Assembly: GCF_030380815.1 (NCBI RefSeq) | Contig: NZ_JAUDUY010000002.1 | Location: forward strand, 310,001 to 374,000 | DNA length: 64,000 bases | Source of the DNA: Robiginitalea aurantiaca | GTDB lineage: Bacteria; Bacteroidota; Bacteroidia; Flavobacteriales; Flavobacteriaceae | Direction: 5' to 3' | Shown here: in pieces, positions 17,104-26,287 of the stretch | Position numbering within the stretch: the first letter of the stretch is position 1 | How the letters are laid out: every line of letters starts with the position of its first letter | Translations under genes and position numbers: made by a program | Notes under the pieces: generated by a model | The model's database searches: none | The model's input: only the letters and a program-made list of their open reading frames with translations | What the model was told of the DNA's origin: nothing

Positions 17104-18858
17104 ATGAAAGAACTCAAACACCTCAATAAATACTTCCGGAAATACTGGTTTAAACTGGTTATTGGTATCCTTATAACCATTACCGCAAGGGTGTTTCAAC
17201 TCGTCATGCCATCCTATGTCGCCAAGATTATCGGCGTGGTGGAAAAATACCTTGCGGCGGAAGTCACCGAGACCGTTGCCCGCCAGCAATTGCTCGAGTA
17301 CATTGGGATCATTATTGGCGCCGCCCTGCTTTCGGGGTTCTTTACCTTTTTAATGCGGCAAACCATTATCAATGTTTCGCGATATATCGAATACGATCTG
17401 AAAAATGAGGTTTTTGATCACTATCAGCGTCTGAGTCTGAATTTTTATAAAACGAACCGAACCGGGGATCTTATGAACCGAATCAGTGAGGATGTTACCC
17501 AGGTGCGGATGTATGCCGGTCCGGCGATTATGTATGGGATGCAGACCCTTACGCTTTTTGTCTGCCTGATTCCCCTGATGTTCATCAAGGCTCCGACGAT
17601 TTCATTTTATGCACTGACCCCCCTGCCGGTCCTCTCTGTACTCATTTACTGGATCAGCCGCATCATCCACAAACGCAGTACAAGGGTACAGGTATTCCTG
17701 TCAGACCTGTCGACGTTTGCCCAGGAAACCTTTTCAGGAATTTCGGTCATTAAGGCCTATGTCATGGAGCCGCAGATCAATCAACAGGCCCAGGCGCTCG
17801 CTTTGGAGGGCAAAACCAAAAGCATGGATCTGGCGAAGGTCAATGCCTGGTTTTTTCCCCTGATGATATTGCTCATTGGGGTGAGTAATATTTTTGTGAT
17901 CTATATAGGTGGAGTTCAATACCTGAACGGGGAGATTGAATCTATCGGAACCATTGCCGAGTTTATACTGTACGTCAATATGCTCACCTGGCCTGTGGCC
18001 ATTGTGGGGTGGCTGACTTCGGTGGTGCAAAGGGCGGAAGTTTCACAGAAACGGATCAATGAATTCCTGAAGCAGGCACCCGACATTCAGAATCATTCGG
18101 ATGTCGAAACGCCAGTACGCGGAAAGATCACTTTTGACAATGTTGGCTTTATCTATCCGGATACGGGCATTGAGGCCCTAAAAGATGTTTCATTCGAAAT
18201 CAGTCCTGGGGAAACTCTTACCATTCTCGGGAAGACGGGATCCGGAAAGAGCACCATCCTCGAGCTGATTCCCAGACTCTACGACGTAAGCTCGGGAGAG
18301 ATCCGAATCGACGACAGGCCGGTTGAAGAACTGAACCTCACATCGCTTAGGGAAGCTATTGGTGCAGTCCCCCAGGATGCCTTTTTATTTTCAGATACCA
18401 TTGAGAATAACATACGTTTCGGAAAGGAAGATGCCACTTTAGACGAAATACGGGAAGTGGCAAAAATGGCAGTAGTGGATACGAATATCGAGGGCTTTTC
18501 CAAAGGGTATCAAACCGTTCTCGGAGAACGGGGCATCACCCTCAGCGGGGGTCAGAAACAGCGGGTTTCCATAGCCAGGGCCCTTATTAAAGATCCGACC
18601 ATTTATCTTTTTGACGACTGCCTGAGTGCTGTCGATACAGAAACCGAAGAGGCGATCCTGTCCAATCTAAAGAAAGCCTCCCAAGGGAAGACCACCGTGA
18701 TTGTAAGCCATCGGATTTCTTCTGCAATCAACGCTGACAAGGTGATCGTTCTGGAAAATGGACGGATAATTCAGGCGGGGAATCACGATGAACTCCTTGC
18801 CCAGGAAGGGTACTACAAGGAGCTTTACATCAATCAGCTATCCGAGAAAGAATCCTAG
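17104..18858 (+). CDS. ABC exporter, fused permease and ATPase (MsbA-like)
   Basis: This 584-residue half-transporter forms a homo- or heterodimeric exporter in the inner membrane. Residues 1-330 hold six transmembrane helices (for example GILITITARVFQLVMP and IIIGAALLSGFFTFL). The ATPase domain has Walker A (LGKTGSGKST), Q-loop (VPQDAFLF), signature (LSGGQKQRVS), Walker B (IYLFDDCLSAVD) and H-loop (VSHRIS). Walker B ends in DD where the catalytic Glu is expected, so this site may be degenerate and hydrolyse slowly. The substrate is unknown; lipids or hydrophobic compounds are typical. A DUF3276 gene follows 62 bp downstream. Confidence 0.9.
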   Translation: MKELKHLNKYFRKYWFKLVIGILITITARVFQLVMPSYVAKIIGVVEKYLAAEVTETVARQQLLEYIGIIIGAALLSGFFTFLMRQTIINVSRYIEYDLKNEVFDHYQRLSLNFYKTNRTGDLMNRISEDVTQVRMYAGPAIMYGMQTLTLFVCLIPLMFIKAPTISFYALTPLPVLSVLIYWISRIIHKRSTRVQVFLSDLSTFAQETFSGISVIKAYVMEPQINQQAQALALEGKTKSMDLAKVNAWFFPLMILLIGVSNIFVIYIGGVQYLNGEIESIGTIAEFILYVNMLTWPVAIVGWLTSVVQRAEVSQKRINEFLKQAPDIQNHSDVETPVRGKITFDNVGFIYPDTGIEALKDVSFEISPGETLTILGKTGSGKSTILELIPRLYDVSSGEIRIDDRPVEELNLTSLREAIGAVPQDAFLFSDTIENNIRFGKEDATLDEIREVAKMAVVDTNIEGFSKGYQTVLGERGITLSGGQKQRVSIARALIKDPTIYLFDDCLSAVDTETEEAILSNLKKASQGKTTVIVSHRISSAINADKVIVLENGRIIQAGNHDELLAQEGYYKELYINQLSEKES

Positions 18859-18920
18859 AAACTTGCTGTTTTAGCATTTTTTTCACATTTTTGATTTGCT
18901 AACCCAACCGTTTTGACCCA

Positions 18921-19295
18921 ATGCGTGATAAAGATTTGATTGATCAGGAAGAGATACACTCCAAAGTATTGAGGGCTGGTCGAAGGACGTATTTTTTTGA
19001 TGTACGCAGCACCAAGGCCGGGGATTATTACCTGACGGTTACTGAAAGTAAAAAATTCACCCACGACGACGGTTCGTTTCACTACAAAAAGCATAAGATA
19101 TACCTTTATAAAGAAGATTTTGAGCCCTTTAGGGAAATCCTCAGTGAAATGATGGACTTTATCATCGACGAAAAAGGACAGGAAGTAATTTCAGAGCGAC
19201 ACCAGAAGGACTTTAAAAAGTCGGACTTTTCAGAAAACGGATCTGTTGAATCTTCGGGGAATAGTTTCACTGATGTGGACTTCGACGATATTTAG
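18921..19295 (+). CDS. DUF3276 (PUR-alpha-like) protein
   Basis: This 124-residue protein is of a family restricted largely to Bacteroidota and spirochaetes whose fold resembles the eukaryotic nucleic-acid-binding PUR repeat. Visible are the strands KVLRAGRRTYFFDVRST and DYYLTVTESKKF, then KHKIYLYKEDFEPF and a helix. The acidic tail (SFTDVDFDDI) is typical. Single-stranded nucleic acid binding is known for relatives; the cellular role here is unproven. A strong terminator follows. Confidence 0.88.
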   Translation: MRDKDLIDQEEIHSKVLRAGRRTYFFDVRSTKAGDYYLTVTESKKFTHDDGSFHYKKHKIYLYKEDFEPFREILSEMMDFIIDEKGQEVISERHQKDFKKSDFSENGSVESSGNSFTDVDFDDI

Positions 19296-19314
19296 GACCT
19301 CGTGTTCTAATCTT

Positions 19315-19343
19315 AAGGCCTTTCGAAACAAAGGCCTTTTTTT
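19315..19343 (+). terminator. Terminator after DUF3276 gene
   Basis: AAGGCCTTT (19315-19323) and AAAGGCCTT (19330-19338) form a perfect 9-bp stem with a 6-nt loop, and a T-tract runs to 19343. Confidence 0.88.
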
Positions 19344-19438
19344 GTATCCGGGCCTGGATTTCCGGTCCGATCTCAAGTGAGTGTAACAATCCGAAAAAGA
19401 GAGGAAGGCTTTCTCAACATCCAAATAATTATAGAACT

Positions 19439-21964
19439 ATGAAACGGTTTTTACTGACAATATGTGCGCTTACCCTTATCCATACTTTCGGCTTAAGTCA
19501 GGAGGACCTGGACCTTTCGTATTACCTTCCGGAAGGAACCACCTATGATCCATCCATTCCCAAACCAGCCGAAGTTATCGGCCATGAAGTCGGGCAATGG
19601 CACGTTACCCATGATAAACTGGTGCAGTACATGCTCGCCCTGGCGGAGGCCTCAGATCGCATTCAAATTGAAGATCGCGGAAAAACCTTTGAAGACAGGC
19701 CTATCCTGCTCCTTAAGATTACTGCTCCCGAAAACCATCAACGCCTTGATGCCATCCGCATGGAACACCTCGGCCTGACTGAGGCCGGAGCTTCCTCCCT
19801 CAACCCGGAGGAAATGCCTGTTGTTATCTACCAGGGGTTTTCCATTCACGGAAATGAACCCAGTGGAGCAAACGCCGGACTGGCTTACGCCTATTACCTT
19901 GCAGCAGCCCAGGGACCTGCTATCGAAACGAAACTGAAGGATATGGTGATCCTGATGGATCCTTCCTTTAACCCTGACGGCCTTCAGCGTTTTGCCTATT
20001 GGGCGAATTCGAACCGGAGCATGCACCTGAATCCCGATGAGAACGACAGGGAATACCACGAGATCTGGCCCGGAGGACGCACGAACCATTACTGGTTCGA
20101 CATGAACCGCGACTGGCTCCCGGTTCAACTTCCCGAAAGCAGGGCACGGATAAAAACCTTCCACGACTGGTATCCGAACATTCTTACGGACCACCACGAA
20201 ATGGGCACGAATTCCACTTTTTTCTTCCAGCCAGGAGAGCCTTCGCGCGTACACCCACTCACTCCGGGACGCAACCAGGAACTCACTGCAGAAATAGGGA
20301 CCTATCACGTCAAAGCCCTTGACGGAATAGGATCGCTCTATTATTCAGAAGAAGATTATGACGATTATTACTACGGGAAGGGATCCACGTTTCCCGACGT
20401 GAATGGAAGTATAGGCATCCTTTTTGAACAGGCGAGTTCCAGAGGGCACATTCAGGAGAGTGAAAACGGAATACTCGCATTTCCGTTTACCATTCGAAAC
20501 CAGTTTGTAACTGCTGTCTCTACCATGGATGCGGCCTGGAATATGCGCGCCAAACTCCTGGACTACCAGCGGGAATTCTTTACGGAAATGCGCAATTCAA
20601 AAGGCAAAACGGCCGGAGGTATTATTTTCGGAGACTCAAAAGACGGGGCTCGAGCCTGGCATTTGGCCGAAATCCTGCAAAGACATCGCATCCGTTTCCA
20701 CGAGCTTGGATCGGATACTGAAATCGATGGGAAGAAATTTCAAAAAGGATACAGCTATGTAGTCCCCCTGGATCAGAAAAATCCAAAGCTCATCAAAGCG
20801 ATGTTTGAAAAGCGAACTACATTTACCGATAGTATCTTCTACGATATTTCGGCATGGACCTTTCCCCTTGCTTTCAACCTGGACTACGCGGAAACGGCAA
20901 GACTACCTGAAACGGGGCCGGCGATAACAGAATTGAATCCCCGCCAGGGCACTGTGGACCAGGCGAGTGATTATGCCTATTTGTTCGAATGGCACGAATA
21001 CTATACCCCAAAACTCCTCAATGCCATTTTAGAAAAAGGCCTTCGTGCCAAAGTCGCTAAGGAGCAATTTCAGTTGGGTGGAACCTCCTACGATTATGGC
21101 ACCGTAATGGTCCCCGTACAGGGGCAGTCCCTGAGTTCGGAAGAAATGCACACGCTTCTCAGCGGCCTGGCCCATGAGAGCGGTGTCAGTATTCACGGGG
21201 TAAAAACCGGGAAAACCATAGGTATTGATCTGGGAAGCCGGGAATTCGACCCCATAAACCTTCCCAAAGTTGGGCTTTTGGTCGGGGATGGAATACGCTC
21301 CTATGACGCCGGAGAAATCTGGCATCTCTTCGATACCCGTTACGAGATGAAAATAACAAAAATCGATACAGACTATTTAGACCGGGCGGACCTCAGCAAA
21401 TACACAGACATAATTATCCCGGGGTTCCGGGGTGGTGGGATTTCAGAATCTATGGCCAATAAGCTCAAGAAATGGGTTTCTGAAGGCGGAACGCTTATCG
21501 CCTACCGCAATACCGCACAATGGCTTGACAAACACGAAATGCTGAAGCTTGAATTCCGTAAGGACACCTTGAAAGCGGAAAACATCTCCTTTGAACAACG
21601 GGGCGATTTCCAGGGTGCGCAGGTCACCGGAGGCGCCATATTTGAAGCCCGCACAGATCGTTCCCATCCGATTAATTATGGGTATAAAAACGAAAACATC
21701 TTCCTTTTTAGAAATACCAACATTTATCTGGAGCCCGATTCCGAGAGCTATAATAATCCCATTCAGTATACAACTGCTCCCCTGCAGAGCGGGTATATCT
21801 CCGAGGAGAATGCCGAATTAATCTCAGGGAGTGTTCCCCTGAAAATTGGAAGGACCGGTCGCGGGAGGGTGGTCCTTTTTACTGACAACACCAATTTCAG
21901 AGCATTCTGGTATGGAACCAACAAACTCCTGATGAATGCCATATTCTTTGGACATATCATGTAA
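19439..21964 (+). CDS. Secreted M14 zinc carboxypeptidase
   Basis: This is an 841-residue exported metallopeptidase. It has a signal peptide (ICALTLIHTFGLSQ), then an M14 domain: SIHGNEPSGANAG gives the Zn ligands His and Glu (HxxE), MDPSFNPDGLQRF and FDMNRDWLP follow, LTDHHEMG gives the third Zn His, and GILFEQASSRGH the catalytic Glu. From about residue 600 a second domain with a GATase1-like strand order (KVGLLVGDGIRSYDAGEIW, DIIIPGFRGG) follows, as in other large Bacteroidota M14 proteins. It is probably used to scavenge peptides. Convergent with the acyltransferase gene. Confidence 0.9.
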   Translation: MKRFLLTICALTLIHTFGLSQEDLDLSYYLPEGTTYDPSIPKPAEVIGHEVGQWHVTHDKLVQYMLALAEASDRIQIEDRGKTFEDRPILLLKITAPENHQRLDAIRMEHLGLTEAGASSLNPEEMPVVIYQGFSIHGNEPSGANAGLAYAYYLAAAQGPAIETKLKDMVILMDPSFNPDGLQRFAYWANSNRSMHLNPDENDREYHEIWPGGRTNHYWFDMNRDWLPVQLPESRARIKTFHDWYPNILTDHHEMGTNSTFFFQPGEPSRVHPLTPGRNQELTAEIGTYHVKALDGIGSLYYSEEDYDDYYYGKGSTFPDVNGSIGILFEQASSRGHIQESENGILAFPFTIRNQFVTAVSTMDAAWNMRAKLLDYQREFFTEMRNSKGKTAGGIIFGDSKDGARAWHLAEILQRHRIRFHELGSDTEIDGKKFQKGYSYVVPLDQKNPKLIKAMFEKRTTFTDSIFYDISAWTFPLAFNLDYAETARLPETGPAITELNPRQGTVDQASDYAYLFEWHEYYTPKLLNAILEKGLRAKVAKEQFQLGGTSYDYGTVMVPVQGQSLSSEEMHTLLSGLAHESGVSIHGVKTGKTIGIDLGSREFDPINLPKVGLLVGDGIRSYDAGEIWHLFDTRYEMKITKIDTDYLDRADLSKYTDIIIPGFRGGGISESMANKLKKWVSEGGTLIAYRNTAQWLDKHEMLKLEFRKDTLKAENISFEQRGDFQGAQVTGGAIFEARTDRSHPINYGYKNENIFLFRNTNIYLEPDSESYNNPIQYTTAPLQSGYISEENAELISGSVPLKIGRTGRGRVVLFTDNTNFRAFWYGTNKLLMNAIFFGHIM

Positions 21965-21979
21965 ATGAAGCTCCCCGGT

Positions 21980-23020
21980 CTATCGGAGTTTGACGTAGAT
22001 AAAGTTGTGCAGAAATAGGAGTGAGAGGGCAGTTATTGCCGTTAGCACCGACGTAAAAAGGGAGAGTAGAACCCCCGCCAGCAAAAAATACAGCGGGAAA
22101 ACAATCAGGCAGTACAAAAACCGGAAAGTGCTCATAAACTCCGGCTCCGGAACTTTGTTTTTTGATATCCATCGCCAGGGGAGCCATACCGGGGCGTTGA
22201 TAAGGCGGAATTCCCAGTCCCACAAGTGCCCCGCCAGGGATTTCCCTCCCCTGCTTTTTTTTCGCACAGGTGGGCTTTCTTTTTTAAACTGCAAATTTAC
22301 CGTTTCCGGATCGAGGAAATCCGTGCCTCCTTCCTCAAGGGCAGCTTCCCATTTTTCGTAATTCATGTCTGTAGGGACATGTGTGGTGAGTTCGGTAATC
22401 GCTTCAAAAACGCATTCCCTCAATGGGTTGAAATCGAGTTCCTGTCTTTGTTCTGACCAGTATCCCAGGGTATTGATCGGTTGCCCAAAAAACATGGCAA
22501 CCCGATCGGGAAAGCGGGCCGCTGCCTGATAATTCATACCTGCAGGTACGATAGCGATATCCAGTTCCGGATGTTGCGTATATCCCTGGCTAAGGATGCG
22601 TGTAAATCCCTTGCTCAATGGGCGTACCCGACGCCTGAGGCTATGGTTGGCCTCAGGGAACAACAGGAGTTGTTCTCCCTGGGAAAAAAGGGCGGCACAA
22701 CGCTCAAACACCTCCTGATTCCGACCCAGGGTTTCGCGTCCATCGCGAAGGCGATAGACAGGCATCATCCGGAGACCTTCAAAAATCCATTTCAAAACCC
22801 GATTCTGAAAGACATCGGAACGGGTCAGAAAATAAGGCTTCCCTTTGGCAAAGGCCGCATAAAGCAAAGGGTCCATGAGCGCGCTCTGGTGATTAGGAAG
22901 AATCATTACGGGGCGATCCGTGGGAACGCGCTCCATGTGGCACATTCGGATTTCTCTGTAATAACAATGAAACCCGGTCCGGATAATCCGTTTAAAAGCA
23001 AGGTACAAATAGGTCTTCAT
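21980..23020 (-). CDS. 1-acylglycerol-3-phosphate acyltransferase-like (PlsC) protein
   Basis: This is a 346-residue membrane acyltransferase. The catalytic H(X4)D box is LPNHQSALMD and the second motif is LLLFPEANHSLRRR, a variant of FPEGTRS with Ala-Asn in place of Gly-Thr. C-terminal hydrophobic segments (LYCLIVFPLYFLLAGVLL, LTAITALSLLFLHNF) suggest two membrane helices. It probably acylates lysophosphatidate or a related lipid. Its start overlaps the stop of the BASS transporter gene (ATGA, 4 bp), so the two are co-translated. Confidence 0.88.
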   Translation of the reverse strand: MKTYLYLAFKRIIRTGFHCYYREIRMCHMERVPTDRPVMILPNHQSALMDPLLYAAFAKGKPYFLTRSDVFQNRVLKWIFEGLRMMPVYRLRDGRETLGRNQEVFERCAALFSQGEQLLLFPEANHSLRRRVRPLSKGFTRILSQGYTQHPELDIAIVPAGMNYQAAARFPDRVAMFFGQPINTLGYWSEQRQELDFNPLRECVFEAITELTTHVPTDMNYEKWEAALEEGGTDFLDPETVNLQFKKESPPVRKKSRGGKSLAGHLWDWEFRLINAPVWLPWRWISKNKVPEPEFMSTFRFLYCLIVFPLYFLLAGVLLSLFTSVLTAITALSLLFLHNFIYVKLR

Positions 23021-23934
23021 AGCACGGATTCCTTCCGTATCGGAATACCACCCCAGATAGCGGACAGGGCCAGTCCTGATACCAGATGCCAGATACCCCA
23101 GAACGCGGCAATAAGCGCCATACCCCCGAGGCCCTCAAAAAAGGTAAAGATTAGCAGTAATCCCAGGCCGGAGTTTTGTATCCCGGTTTCAATGGTGATG
23201 CTTTTTACATCCCGAAAGGGTAATCTCATCACCCGGCCGGAAGTATAACCCAGGAGAAACGCTGAGAGGTTGTGAAAAAAGACCAGGGCAAAAACAAGAC
23301 CCACATAATCCATAAAGATATCCCGATTGTTGTAGAGGGCAATAAAGATCAAAAGCACAAAGAAAAGCAGGGACACCACCTTAAATATTTTGGCCATTCG
23401 TTTCGCGAGTTCTGGCTTCCAATACCCAACTAACATTCCTGTAATCAAGGGAAGCCCCAGCAAAAGCGCTACCAGTTGCACCATCTCCCAGAGGTTGATA
23501 TGAACATCGGTGAGCAAGGCCGCAGACGGCTGGTACAGACTACCCCAGCCCTGTAAGTTCAAAGGGGTCATTATTACGGCAAGAAGGGTCGCGATAGCGG
23601 TCAAACTAACCGAAAGGGCTGTATTTCCCCTACAGAGGTGAGACATAAAATTCGAAACATTTCCCCCGGGGCAGGATGCGACAAGGATCATCCCCAGTGC
23701 AAAACTCGGCTGAGGTTGCCACCACCAGATCAGCAAAAATGTCAGGGCTGGCAGAAGGAGAAACTGGCAGCATACGCCAGTTAACACCGCCCTGGGATTT
23801 CGAAGAACCTGACGGAAATCTGCCGGTTTGATTTCAAGGGCAATCCCGAACATCACCAGGGCCAGTGCGATGTTCATCGTCCAGAGCGCCCCACTGTCAA
23901 AATTGATCCGCAACTGATCTATCTGTGCATCCAT
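23017..23934 (-). CDS. Bile acid:sodium symporter family (BASS) transporter
   Basis: About 305 residues from the ATG at 23934 (another ATG lies 12 bp upstream). It shows ten or so hydrophobic helices, with MNIALALVMFGIALEI near the start, the conserved SCPGGNVSNFMSHL motif typical of BASS/ASBT crossover helices, and ETGIQNSGLGLLLI in the second half. Bacterial members move organic acids with sodium; the real substrate is unlikely to be bile acid. The downstream acyltransferase gene overlaps it by 4 bp. Confidence 0.9.
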   Translation of the reverse strand: MDAQIDQLRINFDSGALWTMNIALALVMFGIALEIKPADFRQVLRNPRAVLTGVCCQFLLLPALTFLLIWWWQPQPSFALGMILVASCPGGNVSNFMSHLCRGNTALSVSLTAIATLLAVIMTPLNLQGWGSLYQPSAALLTDVHINLWEMVQLVALLLGLPLITGMLVGYWKPELAKRMAKIFKVVSLLFFVLLIFIALYNNRDIFMDYVGLVFALVFFHNLSAFLLGYTSGRVMRLPFRDVKSITIETGIQNSGLGLLLIFTFFEGLGGMALIAAFWGIWHLVSGLALSAIWGGIPIRKESVL

Positions 23935-24086
23935 ACCCAAAACCATCAGCTGTGAATTCTAAGTTTCTGTTCCATTTTCCGGGGTGGTTTTCCCGTATAT
24001 GCCCCATAAGCATCGACGAGAAGATAGGGAGTATGTAAGGAATTTACAAGTATTTAATACCTTTAGGATTCGATACAAATAGCAAG

Positions 24087-24653
24087 ATGGCCAGAACTCC
24101 AAGTACCATGCTCCCCCTGGGCACCAAAGCCCCTGATTTTTTACTGCCAGATACCGTAAGTGGTAAGATTTGTTCCTTTGCCGATCTAAAAGGGAACCGC
24201 GGCACCCTACTGATGTTTATATGCAATCACTGCCCTTTTGTGATACACGTGAACCCCGAACTCGTTAGGTTGGGAAAGGACTATGTGGAAAGGGGTATCG
24301 GTATTATTGCTATTTCCAGTAATGATGTGGAGAACTATCCCCAGGACCATCCCGATAGGATGCGGGAAACCGCAAAGTCCGAAGGGTACACCTTTCCATA
24401 TCTCTATGATGCCACCCAGGAAACCGCCCAGAATTATCAGGCCGCATGCACCCCCGATTTCTATCTATTTGATTCGGATGATTTATTGGTTTACAGGGGG
24501 CAACTGGACGATTCCCGCCCCGGGAATAACATTCCTGTTAGCGGAAAAGATCTCAGGAAGGCTCTGGATTGCCTGCTTGAAAACCGGCCCATTTCCGAAA
24601 ACCAAAAACCGAGTATCGGCTGCAATATCAAATGGAAGGTCGATTTCCCCTGA
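24087..24653 (+). CDS. Thioredoxin-fold redoxin (AhpC/TSA-like)
   Basis: This 188-residue cytosolic protein has a redoxin fold: LGTKAPDFLLPDTVSGK, then MFICNHCPFVIHV with the CxxC-type motif CNHC, IGIIAISSNDVENYP, and CTPDFYLFDSDD. This 'CNHCP' subgroup is widespread in Bacteroidota and is annotated as thioredoxin family or peroxiredoxin; the physiological substrate is not established. No signal peptide is visible. It is convergent with the DinB-like gene. Confidence 0.88.
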   Translation: MARTPSTMLPLGTKAPDFLLPDTVSGKICSFADLKGNRGTLLMFICNHCPFVIHVNPELVRLGKDYVERGIGIIAISSNDVENYPQDHPDRMRETAKSEGYTFPYLYDATQETAQNYQAACTPDFYLFDSDDLLVYRGQLDDSRPGNNIPVSGKDLRKALDCLLENRPISENQKPSIGCNIKWKVDFP

Positions 24654-24730
24654 AAAAGGATTTGAAAAGGTAATTTCCCCGGCGGTTCGGCATTTGCAGG
24701 CCGCAAAAGGCAAAGGTGGGAAACTTAAAA

Positions 24731-25276
24731 TCAGCCCTGCCATCCCCTGGATTGAAGCAAGCGGTCGATATGCGCAAAGTGGTGATTTCCATGCCATACA
24801 TAGCGACCTACATTTTCCTCAAGGCTGGTAAAGCCGCTTTCAGGGTGTACAAAACCCCTTTTGAGTTCAGCGCGGTCCAGATGTTTGAGTAAGTATACAA
24901 GTTTTTGGTGTACCGCCTTCAAGTGATCCAGAGATAGCGAAATAGGGCCGGAAGCAGCATCCTCCAGGGCTGCCCAGCCCTTTTCGTCGTATACTTTTAT
25001 CAGTGGGGATTCCTCAGTCAACGCCCATTTAAAGCGTATATAGGAATTATGATGGCTATCTGAAAGGTGATGGACTACCTGTCGCACCGTCCAGCCTCCA
25101 TCCCTGTAAGGGGTATTCAACTGCTCTTCTGTAAGCGGGGTCACAAGGGCAGAAAGTCTGTCTGGAAACCCCGCCAGCGCATCGATCCAGTCCATGAGAA
25201 CGTCATCCGTAATTGGATCGGGTGCCACATAAAGACCAATGGGATAGCGGAGTATGTCGACTTCTCTGTCCTCCAT
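24731..25276 (-). CDS. DinB/YfiT family metal-dependent transferase
   Basis: The product is 181 residues of the YfiT/BstA branch of the DinB four-helix fold. Likely metal ligands are His in VRQVVHHLSDSHHNSY and in YVWHGNHHFAHI, arranged as in B. subtilis YfiT. The N-terminus DILRYPIGLYVAPDPIT is characteristic. Relatives are thiol S-transferases (bacillithiol in Firmicutes, and bacillithiol is also reported in some Bacteroidota). It lies 17 bp after the dual immunophilin gene and may be co-transcribed. Confidence 0.88.
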   Translation of the reverse strand: MEDREVDILRYPIGLYVAPDPITDDVLMDWIDALAGFPDRLSALVTPLTEEQLNTPYRDGGWTVRQVVHHLSDSHHNSYIRFKWALTEESPLIKVYDEKGWAALEDAASGPISLSLDHLKAVHQKLVYLLKHLDRAELKRGFVHPESGFTSLEENVGRYVWHGNHHFAHIDRLLQSRGWQG

Positions 25277-25293
25277 TTCAGTGCATATTCAAA

Positions 25294-26226
25294 TTAGGAG
25301 ATACCCTCCAGGCTCACATCAAAAACCAGAATGGCGTCTGGGGGAATGACCCCACCTGCCCCTCTTGATCCATACGCCAGGTCAGAAGGGATGATAAAAC
25401 GGGCTTTATCGCCTACACCAAGGAGGCTGATGCCTTCATCCCAGCCCGGTATCACCTGGCCCGTGCCAATGGCAAATTCAATTGGCTGATTTCGCTCAAA
25501 GGAGCTGTCGAATACGGTACCGTCCAAAAGGGCCCCTTTGTAATGAACAGATACCCGTTGTCCTTTCGCGGGTTTTTTACCGTTGCCCGCCTCCAGTACT
25601 TTATACCTCAATCCGGAGGCTGTTTTTTCAAAACCTTCAGAAAGGGATGACAATTGGGCTTCCTGCGCTTCCCGCTCCGCGGCCAATCGAGCTTCCTTAC
25701 CCTTGCGAAAGGCCTCAAAAGCGGCTACAGCATCCCAGGCTTCGGCTTCCGCTCCAACGCGAACGATCTCCAGGGATTCTATTTTATCCCCTTGTGCAAT
25801 GGAATCCACGACATCCTGTCCTTCAACCACGTGGCCAAAAACGGTGTGTTTCTGATCGAGCCAGGGCGTGGGTACATGTGTGATAAAAAACTGGCTTCCA
25901 TTTGTTCCGGGTCCGGCGTTTGCCATGGAAAGCACTCCGGGCACATCGTGCTTTAGGTCCGGGTGAAACTCATCATCAAATTTATAGCCGGGATCTCCGG
26001 TACCCGTTCCCTGTGGGCACCCTCCCTGTATCATGAAATCTGGGATAACCCTGTGAAAGTTAAGCCCGTTGTAGTATGGGGTACCCTCTTTTTTTGCCTG
26101 GTTCGCGACCTTTCCTTCAGCCAGACCAACAAAATTACCGACCGTGCCAGGTGTTTTGTCATGGGTTAGTTTCAGGAGGATATCTCCCTTTTCTGTAGCG
26201 AACTTCGCATAAATTCCATTGTCCAT
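25294..26226 (-). CDS. Cyclophilin-FKBP fusion peptidyl-prolyl isomerase
   Basis: This is a dual-family immunophilin of about 310 residues from the ATG at 26226 (an upstream ATG at 26262 lies beyond the -7 element at 26244-26251). Residues 1-175 are cyclophilin: [67 protein letters not shown] charged linker (about 185-210) leads to an FKBP domain: [51 protein letters not shown]. Both catalytic centres look intact. It probably folds proteins in the cytosol, as no signal peptide is seen. Confidence 0.93.
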   Translation of the reverse strand: MDNGIYAKFATEKGDILLKLTHDKTPGTVGNFVGLAEGKVANQAKKEGTPYYNGLNFHRVIPDFMIQGGCPQGTGTGDPGYKFDDEFHPDLKHDVPGVLSMANAGPGTNGSQFFITHVPTPWLDQKHTVFGHVVEGQDVVDSIAQGDKIESLEIVRVGAEAEAWDAVAAFEAFRKGKEARLAAEREAQEAQLSSLSEGFEKTASGLRYKVLEAGNGKKPAKGQRVSVHYKGALLDGTVFDSSFERNQPIEFAIGTGQVIPGWDEGISLLGVGDKARFIIPSDLAYGSRGAGGVIPPDAILVFDVSLEGIS

Positions 26227-26243
26227 ATTCCGTGTTTTGGCGG

Positions 26244-26251
26244 CAAAGTTA
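26244..26251 (-). promoter_or_regulatory. Dual immunophilin promoter, -7 element
   Basis: The minus strand reads TAACTTTG (TAnnTTTG), 18 bp upstream of the ATG at 26226 and downstream of the alternative ATG at 26262. Confidence 0.5.
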
Positions 26252-26287
26252 CGGAAAACCAAAGGATCGAAATGTAGTGTTTGCGAA

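Noticed and set aside
22481-23248. A 255-codon frame on the plus strand
   Set aside because: It is antisense to the acyltransferase and BASS genes, which have clear motifs; it has no protein family features.
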